Assembly: GCF_029867415.1 (NCBI RefSeq)
Contig: NW_026706282.1
Coordinates: 62,001-126,000 of the forward strand
Direction: 5' to 3'
Length of the DNA: 64,000 nt
Origin: Vicia villosa
Taxonomy: Eukaryota; Streptophyta; Magnoliopsida; Fabales; Fabaceae
Every line of letters begins with the position of its first letter. The stretch's first letter is position 1. Below, piece after piece: positions 31,617-43,415 of this stretch. The position numbers and the translations under genes were made by a program. The notes under the pieces are model-generated. The model was not told where the DNA came from, ran no database searches, and was given only the letters and a program-made list of their open reading frames with translations.

Positions 31617-33487
31617 TTATTTTCAGTGAAAATGTTGCACGCCGCACCAGGAATCATCTTACTCAAATATCTGGATTTAGAGAAACTCATAGCTTTGGAA
31701 AATATCTCGGTATTTCTCTCAAAGGGAAAGCTAATAGGAAACAAGATTTTCAATATGTTGTGGATCAAGTGGCTAATAAACTGTCTGGATGGAAAGCTCG
31801 TAACCTCTTGTTTGTTGGTAGAGTCACGTTAGCCAAGAGTTTCATTGAGGCTATACCTACTTACCCTATGATGACAAACATGATTCCGAAAGCATGCATT
31901 CAAGAAATTCAGAAAATTCAAAGAAGTTTTATTTGGGGTGACTCTGAATCGAGTAGGAAATATCATGCGGTTAGTTGGAACAATGTTACAAAAGCTAAAT
32001 GGGATGGAGGGCTTGGTTTACGAGATCTTAATAGCATGAATACTGCTTGCATAATGAAACTGGGGTGCAAAATCTTGAATGGAGATGATGACTTGTGGTG
32101 TCAAGTTTTACAAAAGAAATATAATGTGATGATTAATAGCATCAGTCTCCAAGCCAAGGCTTCGGACGCTTGCTTGTGGAAAGGCATAGCGAAAGTGTCG
32201 TTAGGGTTGGCTGAGCTTCGTGTTTGGAGCGTTGGTAATGGTTTGAATATCAACCCGTGGACGCAGATCTGGATTGATAGAGGAACGTGTGTAACAGATT
32301 CAACTCCCATTATTCCTGACGGTATGAGTATTCTGAAAGTGGCTGACTTGGTTGATGAAACAGGTGGATGGAATTGGAATCTTCTCAACTGGATTCCAAG
32401 TGATTTAAAGCTGAAGATTGCGGCCATTGCTCCTCCCTTGAATGATAATGGTCACGATAAGCTTGTTTTCACCACTAATGAAGAAGGAGATATCTCTATC
32501 AATCAGCTTTATAAGCATCTGGTTCATAATGGTGACAATAATGATAGTAAGATTTGGAGCAAGATTTGGAAGCTGAATGCCCCTGAGAGAGTCAGAACCT
32601 TTGTGTGGATTCTTCAACATGATTGCTTGCTTACGAATAATCGTATTAGCATGTCAGGTTTCGGTCTGGATGGATGTCACCATTGTGGAGCAGCCCAGGA
32701 AACCTCCCTCCATGTGCTGAGAGATTGCAGTGCAGTAAAAAGTGTGTGGGACTGTATATTTCCTATTAAGTTTAAAACTAACCTTTTCCTTACAGGTTGG
32801 AATGATTGGAAGCAGCTAAATATTCTATGTGACTCACATGATAGTAATGATTGGAGTGATATTTGGGCAATTGCGTGTCACACCTTTTGGCAGTGGAGGA
32901 ACAAGGAAACGCATGACAACACCTTTAAGCGGCCGGTTTATGCTACAACAGAGATTATGGATAGGGTTATACAGTACAAGAAGGCTATGGTCATTAATAG
33001 CAAGGTTATGGAGAAATCTCAGGATACTAAGCTTGTTCATTGGTGCACTCCGAAGGATGCTTTTGTGAAGCTGAATATTGATGGTGCCCACGATCATGGT
33101 GGATTATCTGGAAGTGGTGGTATAATTAGAGATAAACATGGTGATTGGATTGGAGGTTTCTCCCATTGTATTGGTTCGTGCAGCCCGCTAATGGCCGAAC
33201 TTTGGAGTATTTATTTAGGTATCAAAATGGTTCTTGAGCTAGGATATCTAAAAGTGGAGGTGGAATCCGATTCTTCTAGAGCTGTTGATTGCATCAAGAT
33301 GAAGAAAAGGAACAACAATATGATGGTGGGGAGATTAGTGTCTAACATAACCAGGCTTCTTTCTCATTTTGAAGAGGTGGAAATTCAGCATGTTTATAGA
33401 GAGACTAACAATTGTGCTAACTTGCTTGCTCTAGAAGGAAAGAAGTTGAGAGGTCACACCATCTTTTATAGACATCCTCCTCCTTGA
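31394..33487 (+). CDS. chimeric ORF: GRF zinc finger fused to LINE ORF2 C-terminus
   Basis: A 697-codon frame without stops. Residues 1-74 are the GRF-type piece (Cys27, 29, 32, 38, 51 and 60; RRRLFWRCP; FEWDDD). From about residue 75 it is LINE: thumb/connection (RKQDFQYVVDQVANKLSGWK), the RT-associated zinc-binding region (IWKLNAPERVRTFVW ... CHHCGAAQETSLHVLRDCS, about 385-455) and RNase H (LNIDGAHDHGGLSGSGG, AELWSIYLG, ESDSS, about 558-680), ending RHPPP. The RT active site and endonuclease are not included. Whether it is expressed is unknown; the start codon and leader come from the GRF fragment. It may simply be a chance open fusion of two decaying pieces, but the join is in frame and the LINE part is uninterrupted. 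Confidence 0.75.
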   Translation: MASSSNRSKSVSAVLSTSVSNRRWRMCVCNLCMISYRCKNGRNRRRLFWRCPFWQSGETCNLFEWDDDMGPGNHLIFSENVARRTRNHLTQISGFRETHSFGKYLGISLKGKANRKQDFQYVVDQVANKLSGWKARNLLFVGRVTLAKSFIEAIPTYPMMTNMIPKACIQEIQKIQRSFIWGDSESSRKYHAVSWNNVTKAKWDGGLGLRDLNSMNTACIMKLGCKILNGDDDLWCQVLQKKYNVMINSISLQAKASDACLWKGIAKVSLGLAELRVWSVGNGLNINPWTQIWIDRGTCVTDSTPIIPDGMSILKVADLVDETGGWNWNLLNWIPSDLKLKIAAIAPPLNDNGHDKLVFTTNEEGDISINQLYKHLVHNGDNNDSKIWSKIWKLNAPERVRTFVWILQHDCLLTNNRISMSGFGLDGCHHCGAAQETSLHVLRDCSAVKSVWDCIFPIKFKTNLFLTGWNDWKQLNILCDSHDSNDWSDIWAIACHTFWQWRNKETHDNTFKRPVYATTEIMDRVIQYKKAMVINSKVMEKSQDTKLVHWCTPKDAFVKLNIDGAHDHGGLSGSGGIIRDKHGDWIGGFSHCIGSCSPLMAELWSIYLGIKMVLELGYLKVEVESDSSRAVDCIKMKKRNNNMMVGRLVSNITRLLSHFEEVEIQHVYRETNNCANLLALEGKKLRGHTIFYRHPPP
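31617..31779 (+). repeat. 163-bp direct duplication of LINE sequence, right copy
   Basis: Right partner of 28992-29154. The LINE continues beyond it without a break, so this copy marks the right side of the insert. Confidence 0.92.
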
Positions 33488-33600
33488 CTGCTGCTTAACT
33501 TGGAGAAGGATAGAAGACTTTTCTCTAGCCCTTGGATCATTTCCTTGTAGTATTTTCTTTTGGGCCTTTGGCCCTCCCCAATATCAAATTTTTTTTGAAA
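33488..33600 (+). other. LINE 3' UTR
   Basis: Short tail after the LINE stop with gggcctttggccctcc followed by an A/T-rich run (ccaatatcaaattttttttg). This resembles 3' ends of plant LINEs. The exact end and any poly(A) are unclear. Confidence 0.55.
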
Positions 33601-33843
33601 CAATGTTGTTTATCATGCCAAAAAAAATGGATTCTATTTTTTTATCAAAAAAATAAGTCGATTCTATTAAATCATCTAATTCATCTCTATATTTTAACCA
33701 CTTATTATGATTCAAATAATCTAATTCATAGCTATAAACTTAATTCATAAATTTATTATATAATTTGATTTATTATTTTTAAAAGGACAAAGACAAAATA
33801 TATATTAATAATTTATTATTAATTTATTTGAAAAAGCCTCGTA
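33601..33843. other. AT-rich DNA between LINE and hAT MITE
   Basis: No gene or structured repeat seen. It belongs to the far upstream region of the SERINC gene. Confidence 0.5.
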
Positions 33844-33851
33844 GAATCATC

Positions 33852-34469
33852 TAGGGGTGTTCAAAACCAAACCAACCCAATAGAAAATCGTAAACCAAAC
33901 CAAACTAAACCGAAACCGCAAAAAACCGCATTTGGTTCAGATTAGTTTGGGTCATCTTTTAACAAAATCGCACGGTTCGGTTTGCGGTTTGTATTTTATA
34001 AACCAAACCAAACCGAATCAAACCGCATTATATTACAACCTAAATTTTACTTAACTCACATCTAACCCAAACTTAAATCTATTATACCTTATCCTTATGA
34101 TTACAAATAATTTTCTCATTCTTACACATATACCTTTTACTTTTATGTTTATTATTCCACTTTTGTTTAATTTAATTTTTACATATTAAATAGAAAGTTG
34201 TCAAAATATGACGAGTTTTGTTGTTATTTGATAGCGTATGAATGTCTAAATACAAAGTTATGTTTTCATCTATATGTATAAGTATGGTTCAATAAAATAT
34301 TTGTAAAAAACCGAACCAACCGAACCGAACCAAACCGCATTAGTTTGGTTTGGTTTGGTTAGGATTTTTTTTAAAAGCCAACCGAACACCAAACCGCACG
34401 ATTTTTTCTCTTGCGGTTCGGATCATTTTTTCCGTCAAAACCGCGCAAACCGCACCGCGAACACCCCTA
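33852..34469. mobile_element. hAT-type MITE (618 bp) in SERINC promoter region
   Basis: Perfect 11-bp terminal inverted repeats taggggtgttc ... gaacaccccta and a perfect 8-bp duplication gaatcatc (33844-33851 and 34470-34477), both typical of hAT elements. Subterminal regions are filled with aaaccgaac/ggtttggtt-type repeats in opposite orientation, able to pair. It has no coding capacity. It ends 192 bp before the SERINC ATG. Confidence 0.92.
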
Positions 34470-34477
34470 GAATCATC

Positions 34478-34661
34478 CGGAAAAAGTAATCATAACGCAC
34501 CCAAAACAACGCGTACCAATCGGGAGAAAAAGTCCATACGACAATACCTTTCCCTTCTTTCCTCACTCGTCCTCTTCCTCTACAACCTAACAAAAACCCC
34601 AAATCCATTCTCCCAACCACCATCTCCAAACCCTAATCCGATCACTTAAAAAAATCCACCG
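34478..34661 (+). promoter_or_regulatory. SERINC proximal promoter and 5' UTR
   Basis: This is all that separates the MITE from the start codon. It has a pyrimidine-rich leader (ttcctcactcgtcctcttcc) but no clear TATA box, so the transcription start may lie in this stretch or in the MITE. Confidence 0.55.
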
Positions 34662-37632
34662 ATGTGGGCTGCTTCGTGCTTGGCGTCATGCTGCGCCGCC
34701 TGCGCATGCGACGCTTGCAGGACCGTCGTTTCCGGAATCAGCCGTCGTTCCGCCAGGATCGCTTACTGTGGTCTCTTCGCTCTTTCCCTCTTCGTCGCTT
34801 GGATCCTCCGTGAAGTCGCAGCTCCTCTCATGGAATCAATTCCCTGTAACTATTCCCTCCTTCAAACCCTAATTCTTTATTTTTTTTGTTCTTTCTAATT
34901 TCGAATTATGACATAAAAATCTTTATCCTGCAATTGGAGGATTGCATGTAACACACCTCTTTGAAAATTGTGATTGTGATGGTGTAAAATTGCCATGTTT
35001 AATATAGGGGATTTTGATTCTGCGGCAAAAAGAATTGATCTTAAAGTGTATGTTTTGGCTATGCGATTAGAGGACTTGATTCTGAGTGAATTGATTTTGT
35101 TGAATTGATTCGAGTTAAAAGTGAGTTGGATGTAAAATGATTTGAACATCAAAAGCTACCGATTGTAGCTTCGAGTATAATCAATTTTGGAGGCAGAAGA
35201 AGCAAACACCTAAAAATCATTCTAGAATCAATTTTACACCTTAAATAATACTTTTGGCCCTTCCAAAAGCTAGTTGAATATAAAGTGATTATGTTTGGAT
35301 AAATTTATGTAGAAGTTAGTTAACCCGTAAAAATCATGTTTAAACTCAAAAGTTACAAATTATAACTTCAAGTAGAATCAATTTTGCATTAGAAAAATCA
35401 AACACTTCAAAATCATTCCAAAATCAATTCTACATCTCTAGAATTGCATTTGGCTCTTACACAGTTTTTTTATTCCCTCCCTGAGCTTGTCTTTTGTTGC
35501 AAGATTTAATTCTTAGATGATGATATAATTGGGTTATTATGGACTTGAGGATGAAGCTAATGTATTTGAAAAATGGTGCAGGGATTAATCACTTTAAACA
35601 AACTCCAAGCCGTGAGTGGTTTGAGACAGATGCAGTTCTTCGTGTTAGCTTTGGGAACTTTCTATTTTTCACTATTTTGGCTACTATGATGATTGGTGTC
35701 AAAACTCAGAAGGATCCTCGTGATGGCTTGCATCATGGGGGTTGGATGATGAAAGTCATCTGTTGGTGCCTTGTGGTTATCCTTACGTTTTTTCTTCCGA
35801 ATGAGTTCATCAGCTTTTATGGTGAGAATGCTTTGTGATGTTGTTTAGTTTGCATTTTGAAATGGATTCATTTTAGTTAATTTCCATGCATATTGAACTT
35901 CTTGTTAACACAATCATCAAATTTGATTCAAAGAGAAATGATATATAAATGCATTTTCCTATACATTTGACATAGTTTTGTTTACGCATGTGATGAATTT
36001 TGGTTATTTGCAGAAACAATATCAAAGTTTGGCTCCGGTTTGTTTCTTCTCGTTCAAGTTGTGCTCTTGTTGGATTTTGTTCATGGATGGAATGACAAAT
36101 GGGCTGGATTTGATGAACAGTTCTGGTTAGTTTTAGGCTTTGCTATATGATTTTACTTCTGTAACATAGTTTCCCTCACATGATATTATATGTTTTGATG
36201 ACAATTCAGTATTTAATTGTTTCTTTGTTGAAACAGGTATATTGCTTTATTTGTTGTTTCACTTGTGTGTTATGTTGCCACACTTGTATTTTCGGGAGTT
36301 CTCTTTCACTTCTTCACGCCATCTGGACAAGACTGTGGAATCAATGTCTTTTTTATTACTATAACCCTGATGCTCGCATTTGTTTTTGCCATAGTAGCTT
36401 TGCACCCTGCGGTGAGTTCATTTATTGAATTTCAGTGTATCTAACTTCTAAAAATTGATTTCCTTGTTTTTCAAATGTAGAATTTCACCAATGTTTTTAT
36501 CCTATGAAATTGAATTGTCATTGCTTGGAAGTTGTAAATGATATATTTTCCATTTGTTTTAACTTATGCTCATCATGAAGATGATCTATAACCTGTTAGT
36601 TAGTATAAAATATGGTTTGTATTTGCTTTGTCTTGGTGATATGTTTCTAATGGAATGTTAAGTTGTTTATAACTACTATGATTTATGATGATACATGATA
36701 TATTATATTCTTCTTTTTCTGCTTTAAAATTATATAAAAGCTTATATTTCTGTATGCTTGGTGTGAAGTATCAATTGCTGCCGGGCCTTTTCAGCTAGAA
36801 ATTGGTTTGAATTGGTAAAATATACTGTTCATGACTCATTGGACCTATTCTCGTTTACAGGTAAATGGAAGCATTTTGCCTGCTTCAGTAATATCATTAT
36901 ACTGCACTTATCTCTGCTATAGTGCACTAGCTAGTGAACCCAGAGATTATGCATGCAATGGTCTCCACAAACACTCGCAAGCTGTTTCCACTGGCTCTCT
37001 TACTTTGGGATTAGTCACAACTGTTCTATCAGTAGTGTATTCTGCTGTGCGTGCTGGATCTTCTGCTACAGTGCTGTCCCCACCAAGTTCTCCTCGTGCT
37101 GGTAAATTATCAAAACCCAATGGTTCTTTATTTCGTCGAGATATGCAACATTCACATGTCTAGATTCTAAGACAACTGATATCTGAACTTGAAATCTATT
37201 TATATTTTTGTGGTCATGAAGCGTGGTTTTGGATTTTAGTGCTATGAAGAAAAATAATGAACTGTTATGTTAATTGATTAGCAACAATTTACCATAATTT
37301 CCCGCCTGCAAAAGTAATACTGACAAGCTGTCATTTCTGGTTATTCTGTAGGGAAACCCTTGCTTCCATTGGATGTTAAGGAGGAAGAAAGTAATGAGAA
37401 AGCAAAGCCAGTTTCATATTCTTATGCCTTCTTCCACTTGATTTTCTCTCTTGCTAGCATGTATTCTGCAATGCTTCTGACAGGTTGGTCTACCTCTGTT
37501 GGAGAGAGTGGTAAGTTGGTTGATGTGGGGTGGCCTTCAGTTTGGGTTCGGATTGTCACTTGCTGGGCAACTGCTTTGCTATACTTATGGTCTCTTGTAG
37601 CTCCTATCATGTTCCCTGAGAGGGAGTTCTGA
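34662..37632 (+). CDS. SERINC/TMS1-family multi-pass membrane protein, six coding exons
   Basis: Exons inferred from GT/AG sites and an unbroken frame: 34662-34845, 35582-35821, 36014-36125, 36237-36411, 36861-37101, 37352-37632, giving 410 codons plus TGA, the usual length for plant members. Landmarks: Cys-rich N-terminus (SCLASCCAACACDAC), NHFKQTPSREWFETDAVLRV, FGNFLFFTI, KDPRDGLHHGGW, the family signature FGSGLFLLVQVVLLLDF followed by HGWNDKW, SGQDCGINVFFI, and the C-terminal motif GWPSVWVRIVTCWATA ending MFPEREF. About ten hydrophobic segments are visible. In yeast and animals the family is linked to serine-derived lipid synthesis or lipid scrambling; the role in plants is not settled. 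No stop, frameshift or broken splice site is seen. Flanked by TE DNA on both sides. Confidence 0.93.
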
Positions 37633-37900
37633 GTGGTGGTTTGCTCCTCAATTTCTCACGGTTCGGATGAAAGTTGTGTGTAACCTAATTACTATGCCTT
37701 TGTTTGCAGTTGTGCTGTGTATATCATAATATGAATCTATATTCACGAACATGGCAAAGAAGTATGTTATGAATGACAATTCCAATTGGCTTGTTTTAAT
37801 TGTATAGTGAGATTTGTACCCTGAATAAATATATATGACCATATAGTTTATGTATGCATCTTCCATTACAGTTTTCACATATAAATTGGGCATCTTTTCT
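37633..37900 (+). terminator. SERINC 3' UTR with polyadenylation signal
   Basis: AATAAA at 37824-37829, about 195 bp after the stop, in an AT-rich 3' region. Cleavage would be expected within the next 10-30 bp. An expressed end is not proven. Confidence 0.55.
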
Positions 37901-38222
37901 ACTATCCATTTTTAAATAAGAAATGTGTTCGTAACTTTATTATTTTGTTCTTAATTGAATCAAAAGATATTTAATGTAGGTAACTGATTAAGTTTTTCAA
38001 CTACATTTTAAAATAAAATTAAATAAATTTGATTTATGCTTAACATGAAAACTAAATTAATTATACTTAAAAGTATTTCGATATTAAAACTTATAAGATT
38101 TTGATTATGAGATCATGTTCTGTCAGATATGTTTAAACTTTAAGATGTAAAGTATTTTGATTTCAAAACTTATAAGGTTACGTTTGTGAAAGTAAAAAAT
38201 GTTACCATTATCAAGTTAGATG

Positions 38223-38305
<83 letters not shown>

Positions 38306-39600
38306 CGGAGAGATGGAAAGACCAATTTAACAATAATTTTTTTAGAATTATTAAATTCATATTTTTAAAAATACTTTTATAATAAATTGTTCAAATATAA
38401 TAAAAACTGTTTTGAATTCATCATTATAAATTAAAAAGATAATTTTGTCAGAATGTTATCTATCAAGCAAAGTATCTCCTTCAAAACGGTTTTGGTAACT
38501 ATGATATTTTTCATAACAACTGTGAGGATTTTGCAACATACTCCAAAAGTGGTATTTTGATCGGTGTTGATGATGTAGTAAGGTAATGATGCTGTAGGAA
38601 AATAGTGATAATGCAGTTATAAAACACAACAACAAAGGCACAAATGAAATCAATGGCACCTAGAGCTTTATGGCAATCATGTAGAGGAAATGTTACTATA
38701 TGTCATACTATAACAGAATAAATAGCTCTTTTGCATCATACTATGACAGATGTTACTATATTCAGACCTTAGTACAGCAGATGCAGCTGCAATTATGATT
38801 GTCGAGGCATCAAAAACTTAACGGTGTTTCCGTTGACCATATTGGTTATATAAAACATAAAGAATGTTGTTTTTGGTTATTAAAAAGCATAACTGGTTTC
38901 CATGTTCATATTTTCAGATAGGGATTCCTCTTCTTGAGTTATTAAATACTCAAGTTACTTTACTTGTAACTATGTTACAGTATTCAAATAACTTGTTGTT
39001 AATGCATGCTTCAACATCTTATTTGGATTATATATACAATGGTTCCGATATAAATGAGAGAAGAGGGTATATGATGAAAAATGCTATTCACTTTTTACAA
39101 TAACCATAGAAACTGCAATTGGTTTGTACGATTCTTCTTGATCTTCAAACTTATAGTGGAACATGGTGGGTTTGGTTGGAACAAAATAATGATAAAGAAA
39201 AGAAAGTGAACTTCTTGACAATGTTCTTATTGGCTTCCATTGATTAAGCATTGGGAACAACCACAGGAACATACCTTCCATTGATGAAGAGCTAAACCAA
39301 ATATCCAGATTTTATCTAGTACACAATTTATTCACCTTGTAAAAGTAACCACTTTCAAATATTAAATGTAAGAAAAATTAACTAGATTGCAAGCTCTTAC
39401 GCATTTACTCCAGATGATGGTGAAGCCACATTGTTGTTATAGTATGGGCCTTAAAGCACACATTGGTTTTCTTGGTTTGATTGTCTTATGCACAATTGGG
39501 CTGTTTATAAAGATCCAACTGGCCTTTTTTGTGGCACATTTTTGTAGTATAATATAAGAAAATTAGATGTTGTGAAAAACACCAAAACAACATTTTCTAT
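37901..39600. other. intergenic AT-rich DNA, no gene recognised
   Basis: Apart from the AT dinucleotide array I see no supported gene. Short frames (for example 38456-38659 and 39084-39281 on the minus strand) have no family features. Confidence 0.5.
38225..38302. repeat. AT dinucleotide microsatellite, about 39 units
   Basis: An uninterrupted (AT)n of about 78 bp. It probably varies in length between individuals and will be error-prone in assembly. Confidence 0.97.
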
Positions 39601-41650
39601 TTGCCCTTCACCTCATCAATTTAAGGGCATTTTGTGTAAAAAAAAAAAAAAAACTTTTTTCAACCAAATAGTACTATTTGTTCTAACTCAAACATACTTA
39701 CTTTCATTTTTGCACAAATTAAAAACCCATTTTATCTTACTAGTTCAACTACAACTAAATGGTAACTAAAAAGGTACTTTTTTGAATTAAAAACCACTTT
39801 TTGGGTGAACAATTGCCACCCTTCCCCCAAGACTGCATTTTTCTGAACACCAAACCTGTTATGCAAAACACATGCAAAATATATTCTCTCTCATATAAAC
39901 CCTCATCTATCTTCACATTCCTCATTCTTCAACAAAAGCTTCATCTTCATCAACCTCTTTTCTTCTCTTTCTCTCATGTCTTCATCTCCATCAACAATAT
40001 TTTCTACTTCTTATCTTCATCTTCCTCTCTCTCTACCATCTTTACCTTCCTTTTCAAATAATTTGTGCAACAACTATTTCGTGGTTCAATATATTTTTTT
40101 TATTATGATTTAGGGTTTTGATTTTTTGATCAAAACCATTTTTATTTATTTAGACAGGTTTATGCACATGAGAAGTTGAAGCTGCTTTCGGATTACCTTC
40201 TATGATATTGAAAGGAATAACAAACAAGTTCACATGTCGACATCAAAGCACATCATTTTGATTTTCGGTTTTTTTCTACGCCCCATGGTATATATGTTTA
40301 TTTGTTTTCCTTTTTTATATAATTATTTTGGGGTTTTATTTTATGTTCAAGTTCTATGATCATGAAAATGCAAATGTTGAGAATCTTTCATGTTGATTTT
40401 TGTAGTACGAAAAAAATGCTTCTATCTTGAGTAGTCTTGATACTCCAATTGTTTTGGCTAAAGATAATGCCAATGAGGAGAAAAACAAGGATTTTGCATT
40501 TGAAAATAAATTTAAGGAAGCCCCGACAATTAATATTTTTGACAATATGGTAAGGTGCATATAAGGTATTCAATAAAACGACTGAGTAGCGTTTTAGTAA
40601 AAAAATCAACTTTTAGGGTTTTCTCAAATATATTTTTGTTGGTTGAAACTGGAGTGGAACTGGTATCCTTTTCAAAGTATGTTATATCTGATGAGTATCA
40701 GCGTATGGTTCTGCATTTTTGGTTTTTTCGCACGGGTATTGACATTACTCTTCCCGGATTAGTATATGCTCTATTATGCGATCCTTACATCATGGATGTG
40801 AAAAGTAATGTTGTGAGTTTTCGTAAACAAACTTGACACTTTTAAATTGGGGTGCAGCAATAACATGTTTGTTTGGTTATTCTCAGAACAGGAAGTTGTT
40901 GTCATTAAAAATGACATTCTTGACAAGTTGTTGTCATTAAAAATGAGATTCTTGACAGATTCATATTATGTAGGTGAATTTAATCATTGATGTCTATCGT
41001 TTTAATAATAGGTCACAAACCTATTTTTGTCATGTGTGTCGAGGAAGATAGAATTTAATAAATATGTGAGATTTTTTGTCAAGTTTTGCAACAATTTTAT
41101 ATGCTTCAACATTTTGTACACGGTTGGTTTTGTATGCTTAAGTTTTTAAAATTTAATGAGTAATGTATTTGTTCACGTGGTTGATTATTTTTTAGTTCTA
41201 AGTTTGGAGTTGTTTATGAAAATTACATGAGAAATTTTGAAAGAGATTTGCATTATATTAGTTTCTATTTTGATGTATTTGAAACCATAGGAGTATCAGA
41301 AGAGAAATATAATTTATGATTGCTTTAGTGAACATCTTCAAAGTGAAAGAGTTAAATACCAATAATATTATGAGAATTAAATGTGGGTTGCAGACTTGCA
41401 GTAACAAACAAAATATTGAGATTTTTACGGATAAACTATCCACAAACTAATTTCCATTAATTTTTCATTATCTTTCTTGATTAATATATTATCAATAAGT
41501 CCTTCCCCTTTCACATAGTTGTTAAAGTTGTTCAACGTTCTGTAAATGGTATATGGCAAAAAAAATTATTATTGATCTAAATATTTTTATATATTAATCT
41601 TCTATATAAAATAAATATATTATGTAAACAAATGCGCGAAACAGACTAGA
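39601..41650. other. intergenic DNA, no gene recognised
   Basis: AT-rich DNA with poly(A) and pyrimidine-rich runs. Short frames near 40360-40836 do not resemble a family I know and are broken by stops. Confidence 0.45.
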
Positions 41651-41660
41651 ACCCGTGCGT

Positions 41661-41752
41661 ATGCACATGCTTGTTACTAATTTCTTTAGACAATGATAAC
41701 AAAAGTACGCACATGCTTGTTACTAATTTCTTTAGACAATGATGACAAAAGT
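41661..41752 (+). repeat. 46-bp direct duplication
   Basis: gcacatgcttgttactaatt begins at 41663 and again at 41709, and the following 25 bp also match with one change (gataac versus gatgac). Confidence 0.85.
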
Positions 41753-43415
41753 ATATATTAAACGTGAGTTAATTGTTATTAATACAAGGCCAGTAAGTTT
41801 CGAACCAGGTACTTTAATCTTCCCAATTAACAACTAAATCACTAGTCTACAACAATAAGTTGTTTAAGATTTTCGCTAATAAATATATATATTTTATTAT
41901 TCAAGTATTATAATTTCTTAACTACACCTCTCATTGAGACCCATTTTTTTTTAAGTCCTGAGTCTGCTTGCTCAGGCCTAAAGTCGGCCCTGAGTGGTGT
42001 GGCCATTGTCTAAAAAAATCACATAATTATTTATAAATTATGTAAAGACAAAAATCAACATGTTAATTTATCCTGATAACTAAAAGTGATATAACATGTG
42101 TTTTGGATTTCATTTTATTTTATCATCTTAATTTTATTTTAATTCTATTAATTATATTTAAATAATAATATCATTTTTAGTTAATATATAATCAATTAAT
42201 TATATATGAAAATCAATTAACTTATAGTAAATATTCTTAACTATACATGAAAATAATATAGAATTAATTAACTTATATATTATAATCAATTAATTAACTT
42301 AAAAATAATATAGACTCAATTAACTTTTATATATAAAAATCAATTAACTTATAGTTAATATTGTTAAGAGTAATTTGTTAAAACTAAATATCTTTTCTCT
42401 GCTCTTTCTCTCCTTTATTATTATTTTACAAAGGTTCAAAGTCTATAAAAAAAATAATCTATCAAATATTACGTTATTGTATTTATTTCTGCTATGAAAA
42501 CTGAATCATGGATACGTGATTTCTAAATAAAAAATTGTAAAAAACTAGTTATTTATTGACTCATTGATAGTTAACATAATTTTCAAAAAAAAAAAATCAC
42601 ATAATTTTCTTATTATCGAGTTTAAAGAGGATTCAAAAATGAGAAGAAAAAAAAAAATCATAAAAATCTCATATTTTGAAAGGTTTAGACATTTGAAAAT
42701 TAAAATTCACTATATATACTAATCTATCATGAAACTCATACTTTCGTGATAAACACGTCTTTATGATAACATACTCTCATCAAATTAATAAATAATATTA
42801 ATGACATGTTTATATAATGACTCAACCATACCCAACTTAAATATTTGGTGTTGCTTGTTCACAACTTTACAAACACACAAAATTTCATTTATTTAACATC
42901 TCATACACATGATCACATATTATGCACTGATACTTTTTAAATAAAAAATTGCAACATGAAAATCAAAATAAACCTTTAACTTGAGAAATTATAAATTTAG
43001 AAATGCTACTAACAATAAATAATAATAAAAAAAATATAAATAAATAATTAAAAATGATTCATGTAAATAGAGAGGTACTATAATTTAAAAGTATCTTTTA
43101 TTTTATTGAATTTAAATTGACCCAAAATATGTCATATGAGAAGGCAATCGATGTGCCTGACGCTTTAGCTAATATAAGCCTTTCTCTTGATGGTTTTTTA
43201 TTGTGGAACTATCTTCTTATGGTGATTAAAAAAGAGATCAATTTGAACAAATTGGGAATGCCCAATTTTAGATTTACTTAAACAATTCTTAACTTATCCT
43301 TTGGTTTCTTTGTGAATCTGACCTTACCCTTCTTTTTATTTTCATATTAATATGAGATTTGGATAAAAAATAAAAAACTAATAATTTTTCATGATAAAAT
43401 TTAAGAAAATATTAA
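41753..43415. other. intergenic DNA, no gene recognised
   Basis: Very AT-rich. A stretch near 41960-42000 (caggcctaaagtcggccctg) resembles the end of a plant DNA transposon but I found no partner. Around 42190-42350 the phrase atcaattaactta recurs several times. I see no coding gene. Confidence 0.45.

Larger units (their letters stand above)
7265..33600 (+). mobile_element. L1-type LINE, interrupted by copia, Ogre and a MITE-bearing insert
   Basis: The LINE pieces are 7265-10964, 28685-29154 and 31617 to about 33600. In order they encode ORF1 (nucleic-acid binding), then ORF2 with endonuclease, RT, zinc-binding region and RNase H, a layout typical of plant L1-clade LINEs. Removing the Ogre and one copy of its duplication leaves ORF2 in the same reading frame across the junction. 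The 5' end lies beyond the copia element outside the window. The 3' UTR ends near 33600 in an A/T-rich stretch, and I could not identify a target duplication because the left end is missing. Confidence 0.92.

Noticed and set aside
28992..31779. Interpreting the 163-bp repeats as LTRs of a small retrotransposon
   Set aside because: They are LINE ORF2 coding sequence, lack TG...CA ends, PBS and polypurine tract, and the right copy continues into the LINE.
38186..38368. ORF with long Ile-Tyr repeats
   Set aside because: It is the translation of the AT microsatellite.
40360..40836. Possible gene with short ORFs on both strands
   Set aside because: Frames are short, AT-rich and without splice-consistent continuation or recognisable domain.
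41940..42000. End of a DNA transposon (caggcctaaagtcggccctg)
   Set aside because: No matching inverted partner or target duplication could be found, so it is not listed as an element.
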